The notes under the pieces were generated by a model. That model saw only the letters and a list, made by a program, of their open reading frames with translations. It did not search any database and was not told the origin of the DNA. 64,000 bases of DNA, taken from Leucobacter sp. UCMA 4100. GTDB lineage: Bacteria > Actinomycetota > Actinomycetes > Actinomycetales > Microbacteriaceae. Within the stretch, counting starts at the first letter, position 1, and every line of letters starts with the position of its first letter. Shown piece by piece: positions 41,459 through 50,496 of this stretch. Made by a program: the position numbers and the translations under genes. Location of the stretch: positions 620,001 through 684,000 of the forward strand of contig NZ_JAFEUS010000002.1 in assembly GCF_027853335.1 (NCBI RefSeq), in the 5' to 3' direction.

Positions 41459-43004
41459 CGCGACGGCGCCTGAAGAACAGCAGCCCAGCACCCATTGCCG
41501 CCGCGGCCGCCCACGCAAGGACCGTGTGAGAGCTCGCTCCGGTTGCGCTCAACCGTTCAGCATCAGACGCTGGCACTGTGGCGTTGGTGTCGGGGAGTGG
41601 CCCCGGGGCAGGGTTGCCCTCGCCAGGTTCGGCAACGCCCGGGTGCTCGGAGCCTGGCGTCTCTTCACCTGGTGTCTCTGCGCCTGGGGTTTCTGCGCCT
41701 GGCTCACCGGTGCCGGGAGTTTCACCGGTTCCAGGGTTTTCCTCTCCGGGCTCTCCTGTGCCGGGGTTTTCGCCCCCACCGTCAAGAGCTTTCTCGGTGA
41801 ACGAGAAGCGAATCGGGTGAGGAATCTTCGAGCTGTCGGTCGCGATACTGCTCTCGGTGAAAAAGAGATTCACGCCGGGGTTCAGCAGCGCAACGAACTC
41901 GTTCGGGAACGAAGCGTTGAAGTTGAGCGCCCACGTGCCTGCCCCGTTTGACTGCCCCTCCCAGTTGAGCTCGGCGGTTGCAGTCGTGACCCCGGCCTCA
42001 TCGGTGTCGAGCTCAGCGGCGTTGAACGTCGCAATCGTCACGCGCGTTGGCTCGTAGACCTGCTCGCTCCCGATGTTGTAGAAGCCAGAGAACTCGGCCG
42101 TAATGTACCCGTCGCCAGCCTTATTCACGTGCATGACGGGGTCGGTAAAGTTCCACTGATTGCCACTGCCAGAGGTGAGCCGCGCGGTTCCGGTGAAGGT
42201 GATCACTCGGTTACCCGAGGCGTCAGCCTCGCCCGATCCGCCGCTAAAGGTGAAGGGGCGCCAGTAGTAGCGCTGCAGTTCTTCGTTACTCGTTCCCGGG
42301 GTCAGCTCCGGGAGCGAAACGTTTCCCTCGACGACCTCTCGGTGGAACCCCACGCGGAAGTTCGAGAACCAGATATTGCCGATGGTCCATTCAAGCGAGG
42401 CCTCTTCGATCGCTGCCGCCGGTTCGCCCGCAAGCTCGATGTCGTCGACCATGCGCTTCGTGTCGACCACCCGGTACGTTTGGGCTTGGCTTTCAGAGGC
42501 CTGGTAAGGGCTTTCGGGCTCGGGAACGAACCGAGCAGTGACCTCGTGGGCACCGCCCCGGCCCCATTGGTCGGTGCGAATCGTAACGGTCGCGCTCGTT
42601 GCGCCGGCTTCGAAGGCAACGGGGGCGGTCCCGAGTAGCGTCTCATCAGAGAAGAGCTCGAGGGTGCCGCGAAGCTGGGTGCCGGCTTCGTTCGCCTCGG
42701 CGTCAAGCGCCCGAAGGCTCACCTGAATGTCGTGTGTATCGCCGAGCAAATACATGGCTCGGGTGCCCGTTTGAGGGCTCGCGACGGTGAGCCGCGTTTC
42801 GAACTGTTCCTGCGCCGCATCGTGCAGGCTCGCAGCAGCAGGCTGCGTTTCTTGGGCTTCTCCCTCACTGCCCTGCGCAAACGCTACGGCTGGCGAAAGC
42901 ACGAGTGCACCGATGAGTGAACAGGTGGCGCCGAGCCTAGCGAGCCCCATGGGTGAGACCGGCAAGGGGCTCTTGCCGTGGCCGCTTTGCTGAGTATGCT
43001 TCAT
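41448..43004 (-). CDS. HtaA-domain heme-binding surface protein with LSATG sorting signal
   Basis: Cell-wall protein, 518 residues. Signal peptide (about 1-44), an Ig-like domain (about 70-165), an HtaA domain (about 195-400) beginning LEWTIGNIWFSNF, a long PGTGEPG/PGAETPG Pro-Gly-Glu repeat (about 405-475), then LSATG, a membrane helix and the tail FRRRRDAH. LSATG resembles LPXTG/LAXTG motifs used by sortases. HtaA domains bind heme through Tyr and His in corynebacteria (known). It follows a lipoprotein gene and is coupled to the transglycosylase. Confidence 0.87.
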   Translation of the reverse strand: MKHTQQSGHGKSPLPVSPMGLARLGATCSLIGALVLSPAVAFAQGSEGEAQETQPAAASLHDAAQEQFETRLTVASPQTGTRAMYLLGDTHDIQVSLRALDAEANEAGTQLRGTLELFSDETLLGTAPVAFEAGATSATVTIRTDQWGRGGAHEVTARFVPEPESPYQASESQAQTYRVVDTKRMVDDIELAGEPAAAIEEASLEWTIGNIWFSNFRVGFHREVVEGNVSLPELTPGTSNEELQRYYWRPFTFSGGSGEADASGNRVITFTGTARLTSGSGNQWNFTDPVMHVNKAGDGYITAEFSGFYNIGSEQVYEPTRVTIATFNAAELDTDEAGVTTATAELNWEGQSNGAGTWALNFNASFPNEFVALLNPGVNLFFTESSIATDSSKIPHPIRFSFTEKALDGGGENPGTGEPGEENPGTGETPGTGEPGAETPGAETPGEETPGSEHPGVAEPGEGNPAPGPLPDTNATVPASDAERLSATGASSHTVLAWAAAAAMGAGLLFFRRRRDAH

Positions 43005-43031
43005 GTCGTGTTCTTTCTCTCGCTGCGGGGG

Positions 43032-43478
43032 TTAGGGCGCGGGCTCGTCGCTGACGGTAACGGTGATTTCGTCGCTAATATCGCCCTGACCTTGGAAAAC
43101 CACGGTCGACTCGCCGGGAGCAAGCGCCGTGATTCGCACCACGCTCACTTCCTCGCCGGTGGCCTCTTCGGTAATCTGAGCGACGGTTTCGTCTCCGTTC
43201 GCGACGCTCCATTGGTCAGTGGGGAGCGGCACGAGAACGGAGAGTTCTTCACCAACGGCGAGTTCGCCCTCAACCGAGGCGAGCTCGCCGACGACCCCGT
43301 CAACGACCGCTTCATTTGCTGGCCGCTCGTTTGTTTCTTGCGACCCTTCATCGCTGCTGCAGCCGACGCTGAACACCAGGCCAGCGCAGGCAAGCGCGAC
43401 GAGCGCCGCTCGTTTCACTCCGAGAGGGGGCGAGACACAGTCATGACGAAGCCCCTCACCGTTCACCGAGCGGTTCAT
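43032..43478 (-). CDS. Lipoprotein with Ig-like domain, heme locus
   Basis: 148 residues: signal peptide after a 20-residue leader, lipobox SVGC (Cys about 40), an acidic linker, then one small beta domain (GEELSVLVPLPTDQWSVANGD, PGESTVVFQGQG). The pattern recalls chagasin-like inhibitors or Ig folds but is not diagnostic. ATG 43478 overlaps the heme oxygenase stop (ATGA); GTG 43418 would give a more usual signal peptide. A role as a membrane relay for heme is only suggested by position. Confidence 0.7.
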   Translation of the reverse strand: MNRSVNGEGLRHDCVSPPLGVKRAALVALACAGLVFSVGCSSDEGSQETNERPANEAVVDGVVGELASVEGELAVGEELSVLVPLPTDQWSVANGDETVAQITEEATGEEVSVVRITALAPGESTVVFQGQGDISDEITVTVSDEPAP

Positions 43479-44203
43479 GCCTTGTACTCTGCGAAGCGAG
43501 CCTCGAGATCGCTCCCTGCCTCGTTGTTGAGCTGGTACGCGAGCGCGACCTCTTCGACCATGGCGTCCTTTTCTTGCTCACTGAACTCCATGGTGTCGAG
43601 CAACGAACGGTAGCGGTCTTTCCAGGCCCGCGGGTCTTCAATGTCCGGAAAATCGTAGAATGTCGTCCCTTCGCTGCCCGCCATCTCGTAGCTGCGACGA
43701 AACATCTTGGCGATCATGAGGCCGCCCGAAAGGTCGGCGAGGTAGCGCGTGTAGTGGTGGGCTACGAAGTGCGGGTACGAGGTCGCCGCGACCCCGTTCA
43801 GCCGCTCGACATAACGCATGATGCCAGGGGTCGCGTATCGCGTGCGCACTTCGTTCTCCCAGTTATCGCCCATCCAGTACTGCGCGTCGTTACGCAGCGA
43901 CTCCAAGCGGTGCAACTCAGGCATCCAGAGTACGAAGTCTTCACCCAGGCGCTCACGATGGGCCAGGGTTGCCGCTTCAAGCGCCTCGTACATCAGAAAG
44001 TGCTGCGCCACCTGCGCAGCAACACCCGCACGGTTCAAACCACCACGCAGGTATGCAGTGCTGTATTGAGGCTCTGCGGCCTCTTCCGATGACCCCCACT
44101 CGTCGCCTCGGCCATGACCGCTCAGTGAAACCTCACGAAGTCGCTCGGCAAGCGTCATTGCTTGAGCGCCTGTCGCGCTGGGGTTCTGTACGGTTTCAGT
44201 CAT
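43475..44203 (-). CDS. hmuO: Heme oxygenase (biliverdin-producing type)
   Basis: Cleaves heme to release iron, CO and biliverdin in the cytosol. 242 residues resembling corynebacterial HmuO: proximal His in SLSGHG (about residue 30), and the distal helix VAHHYTRYLADLSGGLMIAKM (split here for clarity: VAHHYTRYLADLSGG, then LMIAKM) with the flexible Gly pair. ATG 44203 is preceded by AAAGAGA; the longer frame is non-coding leader. A strong hairpin lies between it and the upstream HtaA gene. It is first in a four-gene overlapping group with the lipoprotein, HtaA and transglycosylase. Confidence 0.92.
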   Translation of the reverse strand: MTETVQNPSATGAQAMTLAERLREVSLSGHGRGDEWGSSEEAAEPQYSTAYLRGGLNRAGVAAQVAQHFLMYEALEAATLAHRERLGEDFVLWMPELHRLESLRNDAQYWMGDNWENEVRTRYATPGIMRYVERLNGVAATSYPHFVAHHYTRYLADLSGGLMIAKMFRRSYEMAGSEGTTFYDFPDIEDPRAWKDRYRSLLDTMEFSEQEKDAMVEEVALAYQLNNEAGSDLEARFAEYKA

Positions 44204-44263
44204 CGTCGTGTCTCTTTCGTTGCTGTTCGGGAGAAGCTTTCGCTTCAAGCCCTCCTCAAAGGG

Positions 44264-44307
44264 GCCTTCGGATGCCCGGGCGGTTACGCACCCGGGCATC
44301 CGAAGGC
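44264..44307 (-). terminator. Hairpin inside the heme locus, between htaA and hmuO
   Basis: Perfect 17-bp stem (44264-44280/44291-44307), 10-nt loop, no T-run. It could end the hmuTUV-htaA transcript, lower read-through into hmuO, or protect the upstream mRNA. Confidence 0.65.
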
Positions 44308-44364
44308 AGTCACGGTGTGAGGCAGGAGGAGGATCGCCCCGCACCGGTATTCTCTGTGGGGCTG

Positions 44365-47322
44365 TTACTCGGCTGAGTGACCCTCACGACGACGTGCCAT
44401 CACGAGCACGCCACCGGCGAGCAGCAGCAGAAGCGCTACGCTGCTCACGGCAATAACAGGTAGTGAGCTACCCGTGTTGGCAAGGTCGCCCGAAGGTGTT
44501 TTCGCACCAGGGGCCTTCGTGCCAGGCTTCTCGGCACCAGGCTGTTCGGTGCCGGGCTCCTCAGTACCGGGGTTCTCGCCACCGGGCTCCTCGGTTGAGC
44601 GCTTGGTCACGAGCAGTTCGACAGCCTCTGAGGTAACGGCCTCACCGAAACCGTTCGAAGCGACCGCACGAACCTTGGTGCCGTTCATTGCTTCGGTGAC
44701 AGCCTCAAGGGTGAAGGTCTCAGCGGTTGCGCCTTCAACATCAACCCAGGTCTCCTCAGCATCTGCTGCGCGTGCCTCGTCGGCAGTTGCCGGTGCGAGG
44801 GTCTGCCACTGCAGTTCTGGAGCAGGGTCACCCGCGACCGTTGCGGTGAACACCGCGTCATCACCCACGGTCACCTTGACGGGGCCAGCAACCGAAACGG
44901 TTGGCGCTACGCCCGAGGTGTAGGTGACGGTCAGGGGCTTAGCGACCTTGGTTGGGTCAGCTGATCCGCCCGACTGGTAGAAGTACGAGCGAACACCGCT
45001 GTTGACGAAGCGCAGGAACTGGTTCGTCAGGGTCGCGCCCGAGAAGTCGCTCGCCCAAGTGCCGGGTGCGACCTGGCCTTCGAAGAGTGGGGCAACGGTG
45101 AACGATGTTTCAGTCGCTTCGGTGACCGGCTCGGCACCCTTGAACGTCTGCACAACGATGCGCTCTGGACCGTAGGTAACGTCTTCGCTGCCCATCATGC
45201 TGCCCAGGAAGTGACCGTCGGCAACAACCGAGAGGTAGCCGTCGCCCGCAGCGTTCATAAACAGCTGTGGCTGGCGGAAGTTCCACTCGGGCATGGTTCC
45301 CGAGGTGAGGCGGATCTCGCCGTCGTATTCGATGAAGACGTTGCCATCGGCGTCGACGTGGCCGGTTCCCTTCGAGAAGATGAACTGACGGTCGGCCGAA
45401 GCCTGAGTGGTGTCGTCTTCGGCAGCGGCAAGTTCGACGTTCCCGCCGAGAACAGCCTTGCCCGGGCCTGAGTGGAAGCTCACGAAGTTTGCGACGCCCC
45501 AACGAAGCTCGGCATCGGTGATCTCGCGTGCAGCTTCGCCGACCTCAATCGTGCCAACCGCGGGAGTCAGATCGACGATGCGGAAGGTGGTCTCGTTTGA
45601 GGTTGATGCTTCAAACGCAGCGGCGTCAGCCGGGGTGAACACGGCGCGAACCTTGTGTGCGCCACCCTCGAAGAGCTTGGTCTCAACCGTTGCAGCACCG
45701 GCGACGATGTCAGCCTGACCGAGGCTCTTGTCACCGGCGAAGAACTCGACCGAGCCAACAGCATCTGTCGGCTGAACCGAAGCCGAAACCTTCACCGTTT
45801 CACCAGCGAAGTCGGTCGGGTATTCACCGTTCTTCTGGCTGTTCACCGTGATCGAGGTCTCGACCGCGGCAGGTGCCTGAGGCTCAGCAAACTCGACCGG
45901 GGTGAAGACCTCGACGCCCTTGCTGCGCTGGCCGTGAGCACCGATCGTGATGAAGCCACACTGCACGCCCTCGGCGAGGCAGTTCACTTCGTTGCCTGCC
46001 TGAGTGGTGAAGGTTGCACCAGGAACCGGGTGCTCTTCGATGACCCAGTTACCCTGCTCGTCCATGTATTCCATGCCGGGCTCGGTGGTATTGCCGGGGT
46101 AGTTCACCATGAGCTGGTACACGCCGGCCTCGCCGATGTAGTCGTAGTTCACGCCGCTCACACCGCGCTTGGTCGGTGCCCAGCTGCCCTGGTCGGTATC
46201 GTCCTTGAGCTTGACAACACCGAAGAGGGTGTAGGCACCGCCGAAGACTGGACCGGTGTCTGGTGCGGTTGCGTAGTTCTTGCCCTCGAGACGCGCAGCG
46301 CTTGGCTCGTCTCCCGGGAAACCGCCCTCAGGCCAGGTCACTTTGAGGCTTGGCTGTGACTGCTCGGTTGCATCAAAGTTGTAGCCAAGCCCAGTAGCTG
46401 AGTTCTCTTCAGTCTCTGGCTCGGTTGCCTTCGCGGTTACCGCGAGGGTTGCAACCTCAGAGGTGACGGTGCCTGCCTCGTTTGAAACGACAACGCGCAG
46501 CTTCGCGCCGTCATCGTTCAGCGTGGTTGCAGCAACCTTCAGTTCTGCGTTCGTCGCACCAGCGATCGGGGCGAAATCATCGCTCCCCTTCGCTGCCCGC
46601 TCCCACGCATAGGTTGGTGCTGGGTCACCCGTTGCGGTGACGTTGAAGAGCGCGTCTTCGCTCTCAGTTACTGAGGCGGCCTGAGGCTGCTGTGAGATTT
46701 CTGGAGCAACCGTAACCACTGGATCAGCGAACGAGATGCCTACGTAGGCCTCGTTGTGGGCTGAAACCTTGCCGTGAGCGCCGAACGAGAAGAAGCCACA
46801 ACCGGCCGCTGCCTCGAGGCAGTTAATCTCATGTTTGCCGAAGAAGCTCTGAACCGAGCTTCCGGCGACCTGAACCTCCATGCTCCAGTTGCCCTGAGCA
46901 TCCATCACGCCATCGGCGACGTCACCGTCAACGTCGTTGCCGTGCGCAATAACGAGTCGCGGCGAACCGTAATCGTAGTCACCGGTGGGGCCGCTCATGC
47001 CGCCCTCACTGCGCCGCCAGAGTTCAGGGTCTTCGGGGGCAAGGTTCGCACCCAAGCCCACGTATACCGGAGCTTTCTCGTCATAGTTGAACCCGCGCAG
47101 GGTGACCGTTGTCGTGCCGTCGGGGTTGAGGTTCGTTCCCGGCGTCACGGTCATGTAAGCCTCGGTGTTGCTGTACGGGGTTCCCGTCGAGGTTTCACCC
47201 TCGGCAGCAAACGAGGGGGTCGCGACAGCGCCCGACAGCAAAAGCGCTGCCGTGACCCCGAAGGCTCCTGAGGCGACCAGGGAACGTCGCGAACGACTTC
47301 CCTGCTGTGCAGTTGTTTTCAT
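44365..47322 (-). CDS. htaA: Large multidomain HtaA surface protein with LANTG sorting signal
   Basis: 985-residue wall protein. In order: signal peptide (1-40); Cys/GAHG module A (about 65-200) ending INCLEAAAGCGFFSFGAHG; Ig domain (215-300); module B (315-475) ending VNCLAEGVQCGFITIGAHG; Ig-like repeat (485-595); HtaA domain (615-795) beginning LRWGVANFVSFHSG; Ig domain (800-905); Pro-Gly-Glu repeats; LANTG at about 947, membrane helix and RRREGHSAE tail. LANTG fits the LAXTG class used by actinobacterial class E sortases. It should be a multivalent heme receptor at the wall surface. Confidence 0.9.
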   Translation of the reverse strand: MKTTAQQGSRSRRSLVASGAFGVTAALLLSGAVATPSFAAEGETSTGTPYSNTEAYMTVTPGTNLNPDGTTTVTLRGFNYDEKAPVYVGLGANLAPEDPELWRRSEGGMSGPTGDYDYGSPRLVIAHGNDVDGDVADGVMDAQGNWSMEVQVAGSSVQSFFGKHEINCLEAAAGCGFFSFGAHGKVSAHNEAYVGISFADPVVTVAPEISQQPQAASVTESEDALFNVTATGDPAPTYAWERAAKGSDDFAPIAGATNAELKVAATTLNDDGAKLRVVVSNEAGTVTSEVATLAVTAKATEPETEENSATGLGYNFDATEQSQPSLKVTWPEGGFPGDEPSAARLEGKNYATAPDTGPVFGGAYTLFGVVKLKDDTDQGSWAPTKRGVSGVNYDYIGEAGVYQLMVNYPGNTTEPGMEYMDEQGNWVIEEHPVPGATFTTQAGNEVNCLAEGVQCGFITIGAHGQRSKGVEVFTPVEFAEPQAPAAVETSITVNSQKNGEYPTDFAGETVKVSASVQPTDAVGSVEFFAGDKSLGQADIVAGAATVETKLFEGGAHKVRAVFTPADAAAFEASTSNETTFRIVDLTPAVGTIEVGEAAREITDAELRWGVANFVSFHSGPGKAVLGGNVELAAAEDDTTQASADRQFIFSKGTGHVDADGNVFIEYDGEIRLTSGTMPEWNFRQPQLFMNAAGDGYLSVVADGHFLGSMMGSEDVTYGPERIVVQTFKGAEPVTEATETSFTVAPLFEGQVAPGTWASDFSGATLTNQFLRFVNSGVRSYFYQSGGSADPTKVAKPLTVTYTSGVAPTVSVAGPVKVTVGDDAVFTATVAGDPAPELQWQTLAPATADEARAADAEETWVDVEGATAETFTLEAVTEAMNGTKVRAVASNGFGEAVTSEAVELLVTKRSTEEPGGENPGTEEPGTEQPGAEKPGTKAPGAKTPSGDLANTGSSLPVIAVSSVALLLLLAGGVLVMARRREGHSAE

Positions 47323-47357
47323 GGTTTCTGTTTCCTTTTGTTGTGTGCAGTAAAGCG

Positions 47358-48920
47358 TTAGATGGTGGCCTGGTTGCCGCGTGCTCGTGAACGGGCGAGC
47401 ACGAGCGTCGCACTCAATACGCCGCCACTCACGAGCAGGAGGCCTGCGAAGAGCGCGGTGCGTGCGGTGCTGTCGTCACCGGTGACGGCAAGGCCGCCGT
47501 TAACACCGAGCCCTCCGTTCTTGCCGGGAGTCTGGGCTTTCGGTGAACCGTTGGCTACGGGAACGGGCTGGCCGTCCTGTTTAGGAGGAACATCGCCGGG
47601 AACAGCCGGAGTCTTGTCGTCTTTTCCTGGGGTCTCAGGTTTCGGCGAGGGCTTATCGGCTTCGGTCTGCGTACCAAAGAACACCGGAGTGTAGGCCTCG
47701 TTCGCCGCTGCAAGGTTGCCGTGCGCACCGAACGAGAAGAAGCCGCAGAAGTCGGTTTCACAGTTGATGTCGCTCTGGAAGAAACTGTCGAACTTCGATC
47801 CGGGAATCTCGATTTCGAGGCTCCAGTCACCGTCCTTCGTCATCTCGGCTGACGCAACGTCACCGTCGGTCGAGTTGTGTGCCACCACGAGTTGCGGCAG
47901 GCCGTAATCGAAGTCTTCGCCCGGTCCACTCAGACCGCCGAGGCTGCGGCGCCACGAAGTCTTATCGTCGTGCTTGGCGAGCGAGCCAAGCCCCACGTAG
48001 ATGGGTTTCGTTGAGTCGTAGCCACTACCGGTCAGTGTGACCGTGGTCGTACCGTCGCAAGAAAGGTACCGTCCCGGTTTGACCGACATCGTTGCCTTTG
48101 TGTCGCTGCCAAGGGGGCTGCCGGTCACGGTAAGGTCAGCGTCATCAGGAATGACAACGTCAGAGCAGTAATCTTGCCCTTCACCGGGTTTGCTGCCACC
48201 AGGTTCTTCTCCCCCGGTTCCTGGGCCAGGTTTGGGACCACCCTCACCAGGGCCAGGTTCGACGCCGGGCAATGTTGTCTGGCCTTCGAAGAGCACCGGT
48301 GTAAACACTTCGACCCCGCCGCTTCGCTGCCCGTGAGCACCGATGGTCATGAATCCGCACTGCACGCCCTCGGCGAGACAGTCGACCTCGGTTCCGTTTT
48401 GTGCGGTGAATGTTGCACCGGGAACGGGGTGTTCCTCAATGGTCCAGTTCCCGTCCGCGTCCATGTATTCCATACCCGGCTCCGTGAGGTTTCCGGGGTA
48501 GTTGACCATGAGCTGGTAGGTTCCGGCACCGTCCATGTAGTCATAGTTTTTGCCGCTCACGCCACGCTTCGTAGGGGCCCAGCTCCCGGGGTCAGCGCTG
48601 TCTTTGAGTGAGATCACCCCGAAGAGCGTGTATGCGCCGCCGAATGTCGCGCCGCCATCGGTTGACGTCGCGTAGTTCGTGCCGCTGAGCGTCACGGTGC
48701 TCGGCTCGTTTGCTGGAATACCGCCCTTGGGCCAGGTGACGGTGAGCGTTGGTTGCTCCTGCTTGACAGCGTCGTAGTTCACCCCTGCTGCGGTTGCCGA
48801 ATTCGGAACCTCGTCGGTTGCCATGGCAGTCGCTGCGCCTCCGCCGAACGTGAAGGCAGCGACGCCGATGAGCAGCGCAGCGGCTGCTGCACCGCGTTTC
48901 TGATGCGATGTTTGGTGCAT
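47358..48920 (-). CDS. Surface protein with two Cys/GAHG modules and LAVTG sorting signal
   Basis: 520 residues, no HtaA domain. Signal peptide (about 1-36); module B (about 50-205) ending VDCLAEGVQCGFMTIGAHG, very close to module B of the large HtaA protein; a Pro-Gly linker; module A (about 270-405) ending INCETDFCGFFSFGAHG; Pro-rich stalk; LAVTG (about 477), membrane helix, basic tail. ATG 48920 has AAGGAG 8 nt upstream and starts 4 nt after the preceding stop. Probably a wall protein working with the HtaA proteins (inference). Confidence 0.85.
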   Translation of the reverse strand: MHQTSHQKRGAAAAALLIGVAAFTFGGGAATAMATDEVPNSATAAGVNYDAVKQEQPTLTVTWPKGGIPANEPSTVTLSGTNYATSTDGGATFGGAYTLFGVISLKDSADPGSWAPTKRGVSGKNYDYMDGAGTYQLMVNYPGNLTEPGMEYMDADGNWTIEEHPVPGATFTAQNGTEVDCLAEGVQCGFMTIGAHGQRSGGVEVFTPVLFEGQTTLPGVEPGPGEGGPKPGPGTGGEEPGGSKPGEGQDYCSDVVIPDDADLTVTGSPLGSDTKATMSVKPGRYLSCDGTTTVTLTGSGYDSTKPIYVGLGSLAKHDDKTSWRRSLGGLSGPGEDFDYGLPQLVVAHNSTDGDVASAEMTKDGDWSLEIEIPGSKFDSFFQSDINCETDFCGFFSFGAHGNLAAANEAYTPVFFGTQTEADKPSPKPETPGKDDKTPAVPGDVPPKQDGQPVPVANGSPKAQTPGKNGGLGVNGGLAVTGDDSTARTALFAGLLLVSGGVLSATLVLARSRARGNQATI

Positions 48921-48924
48921 CCCG

Positions 48925-50496
48925 TTACTCCTTGTTTTCGTCAATCGTTGGGCTCTTGAGCGGTGCCCCGTGTGTCAGGCCGCTTCGTCGCCGTTGCATG
49001 AGCACTGCAGCGGTCAGCGCAGCACCGCTCAAGAGCAAGATGCCTGCGAAGAATGCGGTGCGCAGAGAAGCGTCGTCGCTTGCGACCACAAGGCCACCGT
49101 TGACCCCGAGTCCCGTGTTTTGTGCCCCTGCCCCACCGGCTCCGCCTGAGGTCATGTTGGGGTTCACCGCTACCGGAGCGGTCACGGGAACTTCAGGTAC
49201 CTCATTCCCGGTGCCGTCTTTCGTGTCGGTGAAGTAGACAGGAACGAAAATCTCACCCTTCGCCTGTTTCTGACCGTGAGCACCAATGAGCATGACGCCG
49301 CACTGCATGCGGTAGCAATCAATGTCGATACCGTGCTGGCTCTCAAAGCGAGAGGCGATGAGCGGCAGGTCCATCTCGAAGTTGCCCGACGAATCCATCA
49401 TCGGAAACCCCGGCACGGTCGTGTTGCCGGGGTAGCTCACCATGCTCTGGAAGGTTCCCGCTGGCTCAATATCTTTCGAGTAGGTAAAGGTCTTTCCTGA
49501 CACCCCTCGGTGACCGGGGCCCCAGGCATCACCCGCGGCAGGGTCGATCCACCCGAAGAGCACGTAGAGGCCACCAAAGTTGCCTCCATTCTCGGCAGTC
49601 GTCGGAAAACCAGTTCCTTTGAGGTGCACAACCTGTTCAGTGTCAGCGAGCGAGTAGGCGGGGCTCACGGTCAGCGAGGCTCCGTATTGGTTACTCGCGG
49701 TGCTCTCGCCGTACGGGTCGGCCTTCGCCACCTCGGTTGGTTTTGGGGTGGTAACCCCGGGCCCTGGAGTCTCGGGGGTCTTGCCCGAGCCCTCCCCTTC
49801 GCCGCCTTCTTCGCCAGTTTCGTCAGGAATCGTGACGCCCTCGGGCCACAGCGTGAATGAGAAGCCATCGGTCTGATTGTTGTCGCCGCCGTACGTCGCC
49901 TCACCGTCTTGGCGAGGGAGGTGTTCATTGCCAATGACCGGAGGGAACCCGCCCTCGTCGGTTTCGATGACGACAGAGCCGTTGGACAGCTGGCGCATCG
50001 GCGTCTTTGCGAGGTCAAAGACTGCAAGTTCGAGCGATGGGGTCTTGGTCTTCGTGCCAAAGCTCTCGATCATGTCGACCGTGATCGTTGCCGTGTCATC
50101 GTCAATGTTCAGTTTGACCCCGTCGAAGTGCAGCCAGGGCGTGCCGAAGCCGTACAGCTTCATGCGCCCACCGAACTCGAGCTCGGCCTTCCCGTGTTTG
50201 AGGTCAACCCAGCCACTCTGCAACGGGAACTGTGCCCCGTCGTTGCCCTTGTGATAGGTCGCGCCATCGAACGCAGCGACGTACCCTTCGGTGTGGCCAA
50301 AGTTTTCGAGGTAGTTGCGAATCGAGTATCTGACACCCCAGTCGAGGTGGCCCTCGGCGATCTCGACCCGTGAAGCCTGATCGTCAGCGGGCTCTGCGGC
50401 AGCGCTCGCGGGTGCGACCCACCCGAGTGAGAGCGCAAGAGCGACGCCAAGCGCGCCAATGGTACGGCCCATTCGTGGGGCCTTCGTGCCCGTCAT
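48925..50496 (-). CDS. HtaA-domain protein with one Cys/GAHG module and a decayed sorting motif
   Basis: 523 residues. Signal peptide (1-33); HtaA domain (about 45-220) beginning HLDWGVRYSIRNYLENFGHTEG; acidic/Pro linker; Cys/GAHG module (about 270-425) ending IDCYRMQCGVMLIGAHG; stalk; C-terminal membrane helix and RRRSG tail. The stalk ends like that of the next gene (GLGVNGGLxV, then DDxxxRTAxFAGxLLxSG), but the LAVTG of the paralogue is LVVAS here. It is therefore likely held by the membrane helix, not by sortase. Its start overlaps nothing upstream except the coupling ATGA with the next gene's stop. Confidence 0.87.
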   Translation of the reverse strand: MTGTKAPRMGRTIGALGVALALSLGWVAPASAAAEPADDQASRVEIAEGHLDWGVRYSIRNYLENFGHTEGYVAAFDGATYHKGNDGAQFPLQSGWVDLKHGKAELEFGGRMKLYGFGTPWLHFDGVKLNIDDDTATITVDMIESFGTKTKTPSLELAVFDLAKTPMRQLSNGSVVIETDEGGFPPVIGNEHLPRQDGEATYGGDNNQTDGFSFTLWPEGVTIPDETGEEGGEGEGSGKTPETPGPGVTTPKPTEVAKADPYGESTASNQYGASLTVSPAYSLADTEQVVHLKGTGFPTTAENGGNFGGLYVLFGWIDPAAGDAWGPGHRGVSGKTFTYSKDIEPAGTFQSMVSYPGNTTVPGFPMMDSSGNFEMDLPLIASRFESQHGIDIDCYRMQCGVMLIGAHGQKQAKGEIFVPVYFTDTKDGTGNEVPEVPVTAPVAVNPNMTSGGAGGAGAQNTGLGVNGGLVVASDDASLRTAFFAGILLLSGAALTAAVLMQRRRSGLTHGAPLKSPTIDENKE

